Shown here: piece by piece, positions 1 to 7,200 of the stretch | How positions within the stretch are numbered: position 1 is the stretch's first letter | Layout: each line of letters starts with the position of its first letter | Notes under the pieces: generated by a model | What the model saw: the letters and a program-made list of their open reading frames with translations, nothing else | Told to the model about the DNA's origin: nothing | Database searches by the model: none | Origin: Rikenellaceae bacterium | Lineage (GTDB): Bacteria > Bacteroidota > Bacteroidia > Bacteroidales > Rikenellaceae | DNA: 7,265 bases | Direction of reading: 5' to 3' | NCBI GenBank assembly: GCA_031286025.1 | Contig: JAITVB010000227.1 | Span: forward strand, 1 to 7,265 | Position numbers and translations under genes: made by a program

Positions 1-137
1 CCCCATCCCCATTGTTGGGCGGTGAGCCCCAGATCGTCCATGATGGTGGCGCCCGCCACGCTGATGTTGATCCGGTCCAGGAACGTGATCACCCCGATCA
101 GGATCAGGAAAGTAATGACAATGTTGCGTTTCTTCAT
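1..137 (-). CDS. MFS transporter, anion:cation symporter type (N-terminal fragment)
   Basis: Only the first 45 codons and two further bases are visible; the gene runs off the low-coordinate edge of the window. The peptide starts MKKRNIVITFLILIGVITFL, a short basic N-terminus followed by a hydrophobic first membrane helix (about residues 6-20). It continues with D21-R22-I-N-I-S-V-A-G, then I-M-D-D-L-G-L-T and Q-Q-W-G-W at 41-45. The D-R-x-N-x-S-V-A pattern right after helix 1, then D-L-G-L-T-xx-Q-W-G-W, is typical of the anion:cation symporter (ACS) branch of the major facilitator superfamily, which imports organic acids and sugar acids such as hexuronates and glucarate with protons or sodium. 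The protein would sit in the inner membrane. The start lies 26 nt after the upstream protease-like gene, in the same direction, so co-transcription is likely. A run of nine C lies in that gap. The family call is fairly safe from this much sequence, but the substrate cannot be told. Confidence 0.82.
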   Translation of the reverse strand, partial: MKKRNIVITFLILIGVITFLDRINISVAGATIMDDLGLTAQQWGW

Positions 138-154
138 CGGTTGAGTTTTATGTC

Positions 155-163
155 GGGGGGGGG
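155..163. repeat. Nine-base homopolymer (G9 on +, C9 on the coding strand)
   Basis: Nine consecutive G on the plus strand. Read on the coding (minus) strand, C9 directly follows the TAG stop of the protease-like gene and ends 17 nt before the ATG of the MFS gene. Such tracts are prone to slipped-strand length change. Here a change would alter only the leader or spacing before the transporter start, not a reading frame. Confidence 0.9.
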
Positions 164-1096
164 CTATTTTATCCGGAATAATCTGTTTTTATAATCAAGG
201 ATTACGACATTGTCGAAGAAATAGGCATTTCCGGCTAACCCCCAAATATTGAGGGGTTCAAAAACTCCCTCTACCCACAGTGCCTCTTTATCATAGTAAA
301 CCGTCCCATTCTCGAACACTTGTCCTCCGAGTTCCACAGGCTTGTTTATTTTTAGCCCGTAAAAGGTGATCTCACGCCCCCACCACAGCGGGCCAGTCAG
401 CGAATCGACGATCATGCCATCCGATATCTCCAATGCCCTTTCTTTTGATGTGGCCAGTGAGAAAGGACTTGAGCCAGTATCGAACATTAATTCGCATTCT
501 TTACCGTCGATCCGGAACGGAAACCTTATGCGTCCATTCGTTATTTTAAATTCTACGGCCGGCAGGTCGGCATATTCGGTCGGCAAATTGTCCAATATGG
601 CTAACCTGCACGCTTTGTAATCGATCACCAGGACCTTGTTCTGGAACAGATCGGGAGCGATCGTCCCGATATGCTTTGGTGTTTTCGTATACAACGAATC
701 CCGGGGGATTTCCTCTCCGAAATTATACCGATGCCAGACGTCGGCAATTAGGTCGACCGGCCCTATGTGCAGGTTGATATTCCGGAACAGGGCATTTTGA
801 TACTGTTCGAAAGAACCCAATTTATCGGCTAAAGCCGGAAGTTCTTCCAGGTACGGTTTTATAGGTTTCCCATAAAACTGTGTATCCCCAGTCCCCAAAT
901 CCAACTGCATGGAAAAATTAATCGGCAGATTGTCTATCTTCACCGGAATATACAGATATGCCTTTTCAATGTATTTTCCTGAAATCGTATCTCCCTGCCA
1001 ATAGAATGGGGCCCATTCCAAAGACTGCCCTTGCACAGAACCTGTAAAGATCAGAGAGAGAAGTACGAAAAATATCCCGAGGTTACATTTTCCCAT
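164..1096 (-). CDS. Exported two-lobed aspartyl-protease-like protein (retropepsin/pepsin-like fold)
   Basis: A 310-aa protein with a Sec signal peptide: M-G-K-C, a hydrophobic core at about residues 6-19, and likely cleavage near S-V-Q-G-Q (20-24). No lipobox is seen, so it should be periplasmic or secreted. Two similar lobes are visible. The first has D66-L-G-T-G, the second D206-T-G-S-S preceded by C-E-L-M-F, the standard aspartyl protease active-site context. Each lobe closes with a matching segment: V-L-V-I-D159-Y-K-A-C-R-L-A-I in the first, V-V-I-L-D301-Y-K-N-R-L-F-R-I in the second, 93 and 95 residues after the catalytic-type Asp. A two-lobed single chain supplying one Asp per lobe is the pepsin arrangement. 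The threonine of D-T-G is Leu in lobe one, so peptidase activity is plausible but unproven. The gene lies 56 nt after the racemase-family gene and 26 nt before the MFS gene. Hand-counted GC over 181-1080 is about 46%, far below the gene upstream, suggesting separate acquisition. The natural substrate is unknown. Confidence 0.8.
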   Translation of the reverse strand: MGKCNLGIFFVLLSLIFTGSVQGQSLEWAPFYWQGDTISGKYIEKAYLYIPVKIDNLPINFSMQLDLGTGDTQFYGKPIKPYLEELPALADKLGSFEQYQNALFRNINLHIGPVDLIADVWHRYNFGEEIPRDSLYTKTPKHIGTIAPDLFQNKVLVIDYKACRLAILDNLPTEYADLPAVEFKITNGRIRFPFRIDGKECELMFDTGSSPFSLATSKERALEISDGMIVDSLTGPLWWGREITFYGLKINKPVELGGQVFENGTVYYDKEALWVEGVFEPLNIWGLAGNAYFFDNVVILDYKNRLFRIK

Positions 1097-1152
1097 AGCG
1101 ACTTTCCGTTTGAAATTCCAATGACCTGTGGCCCGCAGAACCGTTCTCGTTC

Positions 1153-1821
1153 TTATTTTTTTCCGGCTTTCGCAAAGAAATCACGCACTTCGAGCACGCC
1201 CGACAGGGGGCTCGACAGGACAGGTTTACCGGTAATCTCGGCCAGACGTTCCTCCATGCGGGCCATCGACCCTTGGGCCAACACGAACAGGTCGACCTGC
1301 GGCGCGATGCGTTCGGCCGCTTCCCGGATCAGGCGGTCGTGGGTTTCGGCATCGCCCGATTGTCCGGCCTGGAACGCACCGTCGGCCAGACCGCGGACGA
1401 TCTCGATTTTTGCACCCGCCTCGGCAGCCTTGGCTTCGAGCAGGGCGGCGGTCGGATCGAGGGTGGTGTTGAGCGTGGCGATCACACCGATGCGTCCGCT
1501 GCGACGCACGGCTTCGGCAGCCATCGCGTTGTCGATGCGAAAGACGGGAATCGGTGCGACGATATTGCCGATCTCGGCCACTCCGCCCACCGACGAACAA
1601 GTGTTGAACACCAGGTCGGCGCCCGAATCGGCCGCGGCGTTGTAGTAACTCAACAGGCGGCGGCGTACGGCCGGCGTGACGGCGTTGTTGGCGATCACTT
1701 CCTGGATCAGGCTGTCGTCAGCGATATGGTTGATCTTTGCTCCGGGGAAATGTTCCCGGAAAAGTTTTCCGATGGGCTCGACAAGGGCCATGGCGGTGTG
1801 GACGGCGACTATTTTTATCAT
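1153..1821 (-). CDS. Asp/Glu/hydantoin racemase-family protein, single-cysteine type
   Basis: A 222-aa cytoplasmic protein matching the Asp/Glu racemase fold family (Pfam PF01177). Visible motifs in order are the N-terminal strand M-I-K-I-V-A-V-H-T-A, D35-D36-S, V-F-N-T-C75-S-S-V-G (first active-site loop), P-V-F-R-I-D-N-A-M at 92-100, R-I-G-V-I-A-T-L-N-T-T at 110-120, and V-L-A-Q-G-S185-M-A-R at 180-188. Two-base racemases of this family use a Cys in each half. Here C75 is the only cysteine in the protein, and the second position appears to be Ser in L-A-Q-G-S-M-A-R. From memory this L-A-Q-x-S-M-A-R motif recurs in an uncharacterised subfamily, so it is probably not a random loss. Racemisation, isomerisation or another proton-transfer or C-C cleavage reaction are all possible. 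The frame is open for 37 more codons upstream (to 1932), but family similarity begins at this Met and the candidate promoter would start RNA inside that extension, so I chose 1821. Hand-counted GC over 1201-1500 is about 66%. It is probably the first gene of a set with the protease and the MFS transporter. Confidence 0.85.
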   Translation of the reverse strand: MIKIVAVHTAMALVEPIGKLFREHFPGAKINHIADDSLIQEVIANNAVTPAVRRRLLSYYNAAADSGADLVFNTCSSVGGVAEIGNIVAPIPVFRIDNAMAAEAVRRSGRIGVIATLNTTLDPTAALLEAKAAEAGAKIEIVRGLADGAFQAGQSGDAETHDRLIREAAERIAPQVDLFVLAQGSMARMEERLAEITGKPVLSSPLSGVLEVRDFFAKAGKK

Positions 1822-1836
1822 TTTCGTTCGGTTTTT

Positions 1837-1892
1837 GTGCCTCCCGGCACTCGGAATTTTTGACATTGCATTGCAAAAGTGCTTCCCGGCAC
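1837..1892. repeat. Two near-identical 14-bp palindromes, 42 bp apart, in the racemase-family leader
   Basis: On the coding strand the unit is GTGCCGGGAAGCAC (1892-1879) and then GTGCCGGGAGGCAC (1850-1837). They differ at one base, and similarity continues into one flank (16 of 18 plus-strand bases match between 1837-1854 and 1879-1896). Each unit is an inverted repeat; the second is perfect (GTGCC, GGGA, GGCAC). Centre-to-centre spacing is 42 bp, about four helical turns, so as DNA they would face the same side. As RNA, both would fold into small hairpins with a purine loop. Both lie between the candidate promoter and the start codon. They could be paired repressor operators or RNA leader elements; the sequence does not decide between these. 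Confidence 0.6.
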
Positions 1893-1929
1893 ACGGGGGC
1901 GTATGCCAAGGCGTCTTCTTCGGCCTACA

Positions 1930-1937
1930 CAAAGATA
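1930..1937 (-). promoter_or_regulatory. Candidate Bacteroidota -7 promoter element (TATCTTTG)
   Basis: On the minus strand this reads TATCTTTG, an exact match to the Bacteroidota -7 consensus TAnnTTTG, in a locally AT-rich stretch upstream of the racemase-family gene. A clear -33 TTTG at the usual spacing is not visible. Transcription would start a few bases downstream, near 1923, giving a leader of roughly 100 nt that contains both 14-bp palindromes. This also argues against translation starting at the upstream in-frame ATG at 1932. Confidence 0.5.
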
Positions 1938-2085
1938 GAACTATTTCGTTAAATCCGGTTTTTGGCGGATATTTTTATCTCTCCGCAAACCGTATCCGTC
2001 AATTCTGTTCGAAGATGTCGTTTTAATGGCATGGGCCGCGGATCCGGCGGTGCCCCTGATGCCGAGGACGATAAGTAAAGAGTAG

Positions 2086-2120
2086 GAAGGCGGCCTTATC
2101 CGCAAGGATAGGCCGCCTTC
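2086..2120 (-). terminator. Hairpin terminator of the susCD-like transcript
   Basis: The arms GAAGGCGGCC (2086-2095) and GGCCGCCTTC (2111-2120) are perfectly complementary. They are extended inward by TATCC (2097-2101) and GGATA (2106-2110), with one bulged base at 2096 and a four-base loop. This gives a 15-bp GC-rich stem starting 18 nt after the susD-like stop codon. On the minus strand the stem is followed by CTACTCTTTACTT, a pyrimidine-rich but broken T tract, so it may end transcription with moderate efficiency or stabilise the 3' end. The position and stem strength make the call good. Confidence 0.8.
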
Positions 2121-2137
2121 TTGAAAATCCCAGGTTC

Positions 2138-4216
2138 TTATTCGCTCGGGAAATCGTATTCGTTGCGAATCTCGGTTTTGTTGACGGTAGTCAAGGGGAT
2201 CGGCACCAGGTAACGTGGCGGTTTGTTGCTTGCATAGTCGGCGTCCGAATATCCGGCAAAAAAGTCGGCCCAGTCAAAAGTCGGATACCAACCCGAAGCC
2301 CAGACGTGTCGGATGTACCCTTCGGGGGTCGCGTCGAGGCGTTTGAACAACCCCTTGACGGCGGCGTGAACCGGATTGTTCGCTCCGTCGCCCCATCCGT
2401 CATAGTTCCCGCGCCATCCCGGGAAACTGAGGGCGTGCAGTTCGGATCCATCATCGGGCACCGTGCAGGTGGCGGTCAGTTTGATAAAGCCCGCGGGCAA
2501 ATCTTCCTTTTGCACATACTTGAAGTATATGTAGTCGGGGAGTTCGTTCCCGTTTTCGAACGAGGCATACCCTTTGGCCTGCACTTCCTTGATCAGGCGG
2601 CTCCATTCGGTACGGGCCGCTACGATCTTGTCGGCATAGATCCCCCAACGGATCAGATCGTGTTTCCGGTATCCTTCGCCGGCGAGTTCCCACATGCGTT
2701 CGTTCCGGACGGCTTCGACCACCTGATCCGCCGTGGTCAGCGCGGCGAGATAGTCGGTCACCTTGGCTTGCACCGTGGCCGCACCGTTGGCCTGGAAGGC
2801 GCGTTGGCGGATCGGGCGCATGTATTCGATGGCCGTTGCCAGAGAGTATCCCCCTTCGCCGGCCTGGGCCAACGTCGCTTCGCATTCGGCCAACAGGAGT
2901 TGGATATCGCCCATGCGCATATAGCAGTTGTTGATTCCCGAGCGCCTCATGGCGGTAATGGGCTTGGCCATGCGGGAAACGTCCCATTTGTTCAGGCCGA
3001 GGCCGCCTTTCACGTGTCCCGAACCTTTGTTTGCGATTTCATAAAGCACTTCGCCGCCGAAGCCGTTTTGGCCGACCATGGTGATGGTCACGTCGCGCCG
3101 TTGGTCGGCCGGGTCGTAGGAACCGTAATAGAAAGCGGGGGTAAAGCGCACTTGGCCATAGCTTTGAGCTGGATAACCGGAGCCGACGGTGTTGCTGATG
3201 CGGCCGAATGCGAATCCCCATTCGCTATTCCCTCCGTTCTGCCGGTTGCTGATCTCGAAGATCGACTCGGAGCTCAACGCGAGGTCCATCTGCTGTTGGA
3301 AAACATACTGAAAAGGATTGTTGAATCTATCCCCCGGGGTACGGGGGTCGACGGTGATCAGGGCGTATTGCCCGCTGTCGTACACCTTCTTCAGGTAGGT
3401 GTGGGCGATCTTGTAATATTCCGTCCAGTCGTTGCGACGGAGCATTTTTCCCCACTTGGGGTCGTTCTGGATGACGGTTCCGTCGCCGGTATAGCCGGCC
3501 GGCCGGAGCGAGTAGCCGCCCCGGAGCAACGCGATGCGGGCGATCATACCCTGGACGAACCCTTTGGTGATGCGTTCCACGTTCTCCGGAACGTTCGAGC
3601 GGTCGAGCATCAACGATTCGATGGCGATCAGTTGTTCTATCAGGGTTTCCTGAATGATGTTGCGGTCAGTCACCACATATTCGCTTTCCGAGAGGGGAGG
3701 AGCGACGAAGAAGGGGACATCGCCCCAGTTGCGCGTGAGTTCATAATAGAGGACGGCACGCATCGTGATCAGTTCGCCGTGGTAATGGGTCATCATCGAG
3801 GCTTTGCTCTTGTCCGCCTCCTGGTAAAGCGGGGAGTTCTCCAACGTGCGGAGGCTCTCGTTCATTCGGTTGATCGAAGCGTAGAGATTGTTCCAACTTC
3901 CCTGCCCGGCGCCGCTGATGGTCACCGTGTTGTTGGGATAAAGTTGGCTGATCTCGTAACGTCCGCCGACGGCATAGGGTTCCGGTCCGTACTCGATGTC
4001 CGATCCGGGGATGCCCAAGTCGTAAGGAACAGGGCTGTTCAGACCGCTGCTCCCGAACGAGGTATATGCCCCCATCATGGCGTTTCGGATGTACGATTCA
4101 TTGGCGAAGAGTTCGTCGGGCACGAACCGCGATTCCGACTCCGTGGTCAGAAAATCATCGCAAGAGGTAAAAACGCCTCCCAGAACCAACGCAATATATA
4201 TAAGTTTTCGCTTCAT
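2138..4216 (-). CDS. SusD-like (RagB/SusD family) outer-membrane nutrient-binding lipoprotein
   Basis: A 692-aa surface lipoprotein that would form the lid of the neighbouring SusC-like channel and bind its ligand. The signal peptide M-K-R-K-L-I-Y-I-A-L-V-L-G-G-V ends in the lipobox F-T-S-C19, followed by D-D-F-L-T as is usual for SusD proteins and consistent with export to the cell surface. The N-terminal SusD-like domain with TPR-type helices includes N-A-M-M-G-A-Y (45-51), E-L-I-T-M-R-A-V-L-Y-Y-E-L (148-160) with N-W-G-D-V-P-F (163-169), and K-G-F-V-Q-G-M-I-A-R-I-A-L-L-R-G (218-233). The C-terminal RagB/SusD domain shows M-R-M-G-D-I-Q-L-L-L-A-E (433-444), R-N-E-R-M-W-E-L-A-G-E-G (504-515) with D-L-I-R-W-G (520-525), and the closing Y-L-V-P-I-P (669-674). 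At 692 aa it is longer than most SusD proteins (commonly 500-600 aa). Much of the excess lies after D-L-I-R-W-G, in a Trp/Gly-rich stretch near 598-650. The start lies 19 nt after the SusC-like stop, so the pair is co-transcribed. Confidence 0.95.
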   Translation of the reverse strand: MKRKLIYIALVLGGVFTSCDDFLTTESESRFVPDELFANESYIRNAMMGAYTSFGSSGLNSPVPYDLGIPGSDIEYGPEPYAVGGRYEISQLYPNNTVTISGAGQGSWNNLYASINRMNESLRTLENSPLYQEADKSKASMMTHYHGELITMRAVLYYELTRNWGDVPFFVAPPLSESEYVVTDRNIIQETLIEQLIAIESLMLDRSNVPENVERITKGFVQGMIARIALLRGGYSLRPAGYTGDGTVIQNDPKWGKMLRRNDWTEYYKIAHTYLKKVYDSGQYALITVDPRTPGDRFNNPFQYVFQQQMDLALSSESIFEISNRQNGGNSEWGFAFGRISNTVGSGYPAQSYGQVRFTPAFYYGSYDPADQRRDVTITMVGQNGFGGEVLYEIANKGSGHVKGGLGLNKWDVSRMAKPITAMRRSGINNCYMRMGDIQLLLAECEATLAQAGEGGYSLATAIEYMRPIRQRAFQANGAATVQAKVTDYLAALTTADQVVEAVRNERMWELAGEGYRKHDLIRWGIYADKIVAARTEWSRLIKEVQAKGYASFENGNELPDYIYFKYVQKEDLPAGFIKLTATCTVPDDGSELHALSFPGWRGNYDGWGDGANNPVHAAVKGLFKRLDATPEGYIRHVWASGWYPTFDWADFFAGYSDADYASNKPPRYLVPIPLTTVNKTEIRNEYDFPSE

Positions 4217-4235
4217 GGCTGCTAACGACTTTAAA

Positions 4236-7200
4236 TTAGAAATTGATGTTTATTCCGAAAGTGTAGGTACGGGTTCTCGGATAGGTGCCCCAATCCATCC
4301 CCGGAGTGGGGTAGGTGTTGTTGCGGCCCGTTCCGGAGTCCACTTCCGGATCATAGCCCGTATAGTTGGTCCACAGCCAGGCGTTGTAAACGGTCGCGTA
4401 AACGCGCAGTTTGGTGACGCCCGCCTTCTTGGTGAGGGTTTGCGGCAGGGTGTAGCCCAAGGTAACGTTGTTCAGACGCAGAAAGGAGCCGTCTTCGATC
4501 CCGTAAGTGTGCACGAGCCCCATGATCATGTAGGGATACCAGATTTTGGCGGCCCCGTTGGTTTCGTTCATCGCGCGGAGTTGCTCGGGATCGGTGACGC
4601 GGGTCATACTTTTTCCGTCGGCCGAGGGTTGATAGAGCTTATACCGGTCTGCGAATTCCCGTCCGCTGTTGATGTTGCTTCGTTGGATCATCGTCGAGTT
4701 GTTGAGTTTGGCGGCATTGTAAATATCGTTGCCGTAGGACCAGTTGAAACCCAACAGCAGATCGAAATTCTTATACGATGCGTTGACGTTGAACCCGCCG
4801 GTGTGTTTCGGGTTGGTATTCCCGATGATCGAGGCGTCCTCGGTTTCGGATATGGTGTTGATCGTCGAACCGAGCTTTTTCAGTTTCAGGGCGCCGGGAT
4901 AGGGTTGTCCCGGACTGCTGATCCCCGTTTGCAGACCGTAAACCCCCGCTGCGTTGGGAATGCCGTCTTTCAGTCTGGCCGTCCAAGTACCGTTTGCTGC
5001 CTGTGTCCAGTTGAAGTCGTCCACCACGTAGAACCCGTCGGTGATGTAGCCGCGGATCATCCCCACCTGTTGGCCGACGATGAAACTGTAGTCGTTCTGC
5101 GGACGGGTCGAGTTACTGGCCCAGTTCGAGGTGTAGTCCTTGTTGGACATCCCCCGGTCCAGTTTGTCGATCTTGCTCTTGTTGAAGCCGATGTTGAAGT
5201 TGGCGCTTACCCGCCAGTCTTTTTTGCGGACGATGTCGCCGCCCAGGGTCACTTCGACCCCGCGGTTGCTGGTTTGCCCGATGTTGGCCATCTGGGTCGT
5301 GTATCCGTTGATCGGCGGAAGGTCCTGAACGATGAGCAGGTCGCGGGTGGTGTTCCAGTAAACGTCGATCGTACCGTAGAGCCGGTTTTTCCACAGGCTG
5401 AAATCGAGCCCGGCGTTGCGGGTCACGGTGGTTTCCCACCTCAGGTTCGGATTGGCCCGGGTGGTTCCGGAGGCCGGAGCGTAATAGTTCTGGGCGATCT
5501 CCATGAAACTGTAACCGCCCGAGTAGGCCGCCCATTCCTGCTTCCACAGCCCGGAACCGATGCGGTCGTTGCCGGCTTCCCCGTAGCTCAGGCGGAGTTT
5601 CAGGTTGTCGATCAGGTTCTGGTTTTTCATAAAGGACTCTTCCGAGATCCGCCAGGCGAAAGCGCCGGCCGGGAAGTAACCCCAACGGTTCTCGGGGGCG
5701 AACTTACTCGAACCGTCGGCCCGCAGCGTGGCGGTGAACAGATAACGGTCTTTCAGCGTGTAGTTCACCCGTCCGAAGAATGAGGCCATGCGTTCCGGAA
5801 TGCCGTAGCCGTGGGTGAAAGGCGTGGTGATGCGCTGTGCCTGGTTCATCATCGCGAACGCTTTCGAGAAGTTGAAGGCTTGCGGATAGTTTTCCCCGGC
5901 GATGCGCTGACTTTCATCGTCGGAGCCGATGAGTTCCTGGCCAACCAATAAGCTGAGGCGATGATCGTCGCCGAGATCCTGCACATCGTAGTTCAAGGTG
6001 TTGGTCAGGCGGAAACCGTTGCTCTTTTGGTTGGAAATGTCGGCGTTCCCTCCTTCGGCGAGGTTTTCCTTGGCGATCGGGCCGGTAAAGTTGTAGGTGT
6101 CGCTCCATCCGAAGCTTACTCCGTATTCGGTGCGCAGACGCAGCCCCCGAATGATCTCCCAAGACAGGGCGGCGGTGGCGCGGAGGGATTTGCGTTCCCT
6201 TAGGTTGTAACGGTCGTGGATGCGGTTCACCGGATTGTAGACCGGATTGACATCCTTGGCGCTTTCGATGAAACCCGAGTTGGCCGCACTGAAATCACCG
6301 AGCGGAGTAGCCGGATTGAACACCTGGGTGTTGCTGATGTACGAACCGTCGCCGTAGACGGACATGTCCGAAAAGCGGGCGTCCGCATCGAGGGTCAGTC
6401 CCTTGGCGAGTTCCTGGCTCAGTTTGGCCAACACGTTGGTGCGCTTGTACCACGAGTCGATCTTGATCGCGTCGTCGTCCACATAGTTGTATGAGAGGCT
6501 GTATTTGGTCTTTTGGGTACCCCCGCTGACCGTTATGTTGTGCGACTGGGCAAAGGTGCTGCGGAAGATCTCTTTCTGCCAGTTGGTCGACGGTTGGTCT
6601 TTATACGCATTGAGGCCGTTCGGGTTGTTGGACACAGCGTTGCTGGCCGGGTCGCTCCAGTTCATGTAGTTCCCGAGCCCGAAAGCGCGCTCGAAAGGGC
6701 CGGCCTTGTTCAGGAGCGTGTTGTATTCCCAGTTGAATTGCACATAGTCGTAAGCATCCATCATCGGGATGAAATCCGAAGCGAGTGTCTTGTACTGGAA
6801 ATATCCGTCATAGGAGATGTTGACCCGTTCGTTGGCCTGGGGCGACTTGGTGGTCACGATGACCACGCCGTTGGCCCCCCGGGCCCCGTAGATCGCGGTC
6901 GAGGAGGCGTCCTTGAGGATATCGATGCTTTCGATCTGCGAAGCGGGGATGTCGCTGATGCCGGTCGTCGGGAAACCGTCCACGATAAAGAGCGGGTCGT
7001 TGCTCTGGGTGATCGATCCGCCGCCGCGCACACGGATCTTGATCGAAGCGTCCGGACGTCCGTCCTGGGTGATGATGTTCACCCCGGCCACACGTCCCTG
7101 AAGGGCTTGTGCGGCGTTGGCCACCGGTGCCGAGGCGATGTCTTCGCCGGTGACCGAGGCCACGGATCCTGTCAGGTCTCGGCGCTTCACCGTGCCGTAA

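Larger units (their letters stand above)
1822..2137. other. Intergenic region between the susCD pair and the racemase-family gene
   Basis: This is a 316-nt stretch without a credible gene. From high to low coordinates it holds the susD-side terminator hairpin (2086-2120), about 150 nt with no recognised element (roughly 1938-2085, AT-rich between about 1938 and 2030), the candidate -7 element (1930-1937), and the two 14-bp palindromes (1879-1892 and 1837-1850). The last 15 nt before the ATG are purine-rich on the coding strand. A GGGAGG (1845-1840) resembles a ribosome-binding site, but it is 18 nt from the ATG and buried in the second palindrome. Confidence 0.75.

Noticed and set aside
1097..1152. 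AGAACGGTTCT palindrome (coding strand) after the racemase-family stop as a possible terminator
   Set aside because: The arms are separated by a single base, so no hairpin loop can form, and there is no T tract after it. Read-through into the protease-like gene is more likely.
1031..1863. Two plus-strand open frames (1031-1645 and 1273-1863) opposite the racemase-family gene
   Set aside because: They overlap each other and the racemase-family gene in high-GC sequence, with Arg/Ser/Ala-rich products and no family resemblance.
1822..1932. A 37-codon N-terminal extension of the racemase-family protein
   Set aside because: The extension (M-C-R-P-K-K-T-P-W...) has no family similarity, contains the palindromes, and its ATG would lie upstream of the predicted transcription start. 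The family's first strand begins at M-I-K-I-V.
2306..4225. A 639-codon open frame on the plus strand opposite the SusD-like gene
   Set aside because: It is the antisense shadow of a well-supported SusD gene in GC-rich DNA. The translation is low in complexity with no recognisable domain, and it has no start context of its own.
4077..5783. A 568-codon open frame on the plus strand opposite the SusC-like gene
   Set aside because: It is a shadow of the SusC frame. The product is rich in Val/Gly/Arg/Asp without a domain, and the minus-strand frame has full SusC family motifs.
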